The position numbers and the translations under genes were made by a program. 6,656 bases of DNA, from assembly GCA_946545105.1 (NCBI GenBank), contig CAMNMY010000048.1, positions 1-6,656 on the forward strand, in the 5' to 3' direction. The stretch is from an uncultured Clostridia bacterium (GTDB taxonomy: Bacteria > Bacillota_A > Clostridia > Christensenellales > UBA3700). The notes beneath the pieces are model-generated. The model searched no databases and was not told where the DNA came from. It saw only the letters and a list, made by a program, of their open reading frames with translations. Shown piece by piece: positions 5,523 through 6,656 of this stretch. Each line of letters starts with the position of its first letter. Position 1 is the first letter of the stretch.

Positions 5523-5801
5523 ATGAAACACTGTATATTAGTAAAATTTCAAAAAGATTTCGATTGGCAAGCAAAGCTTGATGATATTAAGAGAATATTT
5601 GATAGTATAAAAATTGATGGCGTTAATGGCGTTGAATACTTAACAAACTGTATCGATAGAGAAAACAGATATAATTTGCTAATTAGAATAGATATGAAAA
5701 AAGAAGCACTTTCTTTATATGATCAATGCCCAAACCATCACGAATGGAAGGATACGTATTCTCAATTTATAGAGAAGAAAGCAATCTTTGATTACGAATA
5801 A
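5523..5801 (+). CDS. Small Dabb-like (stress-responsive A/B barrel) protein
   Basis: This 92-residue cytoplasmic protein resembles the Dabb dimeric alpha/beta-barrel family. It begins with a strand containing a histidine and hydrophobics (MKHCILVKF), followed by a helix (LDDIKRIFDSI, residues 19-29), GVNGVEYLTN (33-42), a second strand RYNLLIRIDM (49-58), and the family's Y-x5-H segment LYDQCPNHHEW (65-75) before a C-terminal strand. About 95 residues is the usual size. The ATG at 5523 is chosen because GAGG ends five bases before it and the promoter lies just upstream; the in-frame ATG at 5457 would place the operon terminator and this promoter inside the coding region. Family members include plant stress proteins and small polyketide cyclases, but bacterial ones are mostly uncharacterised. 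Its stop codon directly abuts that of the opposing phosphatase gene. Confidence 0.72.
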   Translation: MKHCILVKFQKDFDWQAKLDDIKRIFDSIKIDGVNGVEYLTNCIDRENRYNLLIRIDMKKEALSLYDQCPNHHEWKDTYSQFIEKKAIFDYE

Positions 5802-6440
5802 TTATTTATAATAATCTTTAATTGTAGATTTATCGTAGAATATGACATCTTCCTTAATTAGTGAGATGTCATTATTTTTAACTTCAAGTATATTAAAGCA
5901 GCAATTATATGGAACGTGTCCATGCCAAAAATCTTTTTTGTCTTCATAGAACATATTCAAAAGTGAACGCATTGCAAAACCGTGTGTTCCAACTAAATAA
6001 GTTTTATTATCGTTTCTTTTTGCAAGTTCCTTTATAAAGTCTTGAGTTCTGGCCATAACGTCATAGACGTTTTCTCCATTTGGAACATTTAAATAGGAGA
6101 ATGGATCTTTAAAAAATTGGTGAATATTATCATGCTCTGGGTTAGATAAATCATCTAGCTTTGCTAGTGTCCAATCTCCGACATTTACTTCTTGTAGTCT
6201 TTTGTCTAAAGTGATTTGTCCAACCTTGTTGCCGCTTTCTTCTAAAATTGCTTTTACCGTATCTATAGAGCGAGATAGAGGAGATGAAAAGGCCTCATCA
6301 AAATGGATGCCTTTCATTGCTCGTCCAGTGATCTTAGCAAGGCTTATTCCATCATCGTTCAATGGAGTGTCAAAACTGCCTTGTAGGATTCTATCCTTAT
6401 TCATATTTGTTTCGCCGTGTCTTACGATATATATAAGCAT
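5802..6440 (-). CDS. Histidine phosphatase family protein (phosphoglycerate mutase-like)
   Basis: This 212-residue cytoplasmic enzyme belongs to the branch-1 histidine phosphatase (phosphoglycerate mutase-like) superfamily. All core catalytic residues are visible: the RHGET motif with Arg7 and nucleophile His8, Arg57 in SSPLSRSIDT, the acid Glu84 in LQEVNVGDW, and the second His153 in VGTHGFAMRSLL. Members of this size are usually phosphatases (GpmB/CobC/PhoE types) that form a phosphohistidine intermediate, rather than the cofactor-dependent glycolytic mutase, which is longer. The substrate cannot be read from sequence, and no cobalamin genes are nearby to favour CobC. GGTGAT (plus positions 6444-6449) serves as ribosome site four bases from the ATG, and a perfect TATAAT lies just upstream. 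The gene is convergent with the Dabb-like gene, stop codon to stop codon with no gap, and divergent from the gene at 6607. Confidence 0.92.
   Translation of the reverse strand: MLIYIVRHGETNMNKDRILQGSFDTPLNDDGISLAKITGRAMKGIHFDEAFSSPLSRSIDTVKAILEESGNKVGQITLDKRLQEVNVGDWTLAKLDDLSNPEHDNIHQFFKDPFSYLNVPNGENVYDVMARTQDFIKELAKRNDNKTYLVGTHGFAMRSLLNMFYEDKKDFWHGHVPYNCCFNILEVKNNDISLIKEDVIFYDKSTIKDYYK
5842..5879 (+). terminator. Candidate intrinsic terminator for the Dabb-like gene, inside the opposing gene
   Basis: ATGACATCT and AGATGTCAT form a perfect 9-bp stem around a 13-nt loop, followed by TATTTTT. It lies 40 nt after the Dabb-like stop codon and within codons 190-200 of the convergent phosphatase gene. 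It has a T-tail only in the plus direction. The loop is long and the tail is interrupted by one A, so efficiency is uncertain. Confidence 0.5.
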
Positions 6441-6455
6441 ATTATCACCATAACG

Positions 6456-6461
6456 ATTATA
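6456..6461 (-). promoter_or_regulatory. -10 element of the histidine phosphatase gene
   Basis: On the minus strand this reads TATAAT, a perfect -10, with 15 bases between it and the start codon. Transcription near 6449 leaves a leader of about 9 nt. The -35 region is weak. A second candidate further upstream has a perfect minus-strand TTGACA (6512-6517) with a poor -10 (GATTAT, 6489-6494) at 17 bp and would give a longer leader. Confidence 0.55.
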
Positions 6462-6545
6462 CCTAAATATAGCCTAATTTACTACTAAATAATCATAGGG
6501 AGAAAAGACATTGTCAATTTTTTAACTATTTATCAAAAATACGCT

Positions 6546-6574
6546 TTGAAATTATATAATAATTATCATATAAT
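6546..6574 (+). promoter_or_regulatory. Strong promoter of the gene at 6607
   Basis: The -35 TTGAAA (6546-6551) is separated by exactly 17 bp from a perfect -10 TATAAT (6569-6574). Transcription near 6581 gives a leader of about 26 nt. A 10-bp direct repeat, ATATAATAAT, occurs at 6554-6563 and again at 6568-6577 over the -10. Confidence 0.8.
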
Positions 6575-6606
6575 AATCGTGTATCAAATTTAAGGAGAAA
6601 TAATTT

Positions 6607-6656
6607 ATGCAATACACAAAAGACGTACAAAATATGTGCAAAGTTGCTTGTGGTGC
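6607..6656 (+). CDS. Start of an unrecognised gene (cut by the window end)
   Basis: Only 16 full codons are present, reading MQYTKDVQNMCKVACG, with two cysteines (residues 11 and 15) spaced as C-x3-C. This is too little to name a family. The reading frame is supported by a canonical AAGGAG site (6592-6597) nine bases before the ATG and a near-consensus promoter. There is no hydrophobic N-terminus in what is visible. The strong promoter and ribosome site suggest a well-expressed gene. It is divergent from the histidine phosphatase, with 166 nt between the two start codons. Confidence 0.75.
   Translation, partial: MQYTKDVQNMCKVACG

Overview
This 6.66 kb window comes from an AT-rich, Gram-positive-type bacterial chromosome, most likely a low-GC Bacillota (Clostridia or Erysipelotrichia-like). 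The evidence is GGAGG-type ribosome sites before nearly every gene, extended -10 promoters, tRNA genes with an encoded CCA, GC-stem/T-tail terminators, and a PadR/DUF1700/DUF4097 operon typical of that phylum. TGA is used as a stop and TGG as Trp, so the code is standard. The genus cannot be named from the sequence alone.

Layout: (1) 1-108, tRNA-Asn(GTT) and its terminator. (2) 154-1831, a tightly coupled pair: a GNAT acetyltransferase and a 374-residue protein resembling the tocopherol cyclase/CrtC lipocalin-like family. (3) 1906-3330, a 12-helix MFS transporter of the GPH/SLC45 sugar-symporter type, with its own promoter, a palindromic leader element and a strong terminator. (4) 3410-3516, tRNA-Gly(CCC) and its terminator. 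(5) 3528-5495, a complete three-gene operon: a PadR regulator (ATG 3598), a HAAS/DUF1700 membrane protein and a membrane-anchored DUF4097 beta-repeat protein. Its promoter is near consensus and overlaps a palindrome, and it ends in a UUCG-loop terminator. (6) 5497-5801, a small Dabb-like (A/B barrel) protein on the plus strand. It is convergent with a histidine phosphatase on the minus strand (6440-5802); the two stop codons touch. (7) 6441-6656, a 166-nt divergent promoter region and the first 50 bases of an unrecognised gene.

Most units are small, independent transcription units separated by intrinsic terminators, which looks like ordinary core or near-core chromosome. No transposase, integrase, phage gene, CRISPR array or toxin-antitoxin pair is visible.

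The likeliest functional system is the PadR-DUF1700-DUF4097 operon. PadR probably represses its own promoter, the HAAS protein sits in the membrane, and the DUF4097 protein displays a regular STG/DTG repeat stack outside the cell. This arrangement is known in Bacillota but poorly understood. Other points for a second look are the terminator-like hairpin inside the opposing phosphatase gene, very short mRNA leaders, and a tocopherol-cyclase-like protein in what appears to be a non-photosynthetic bacterium.
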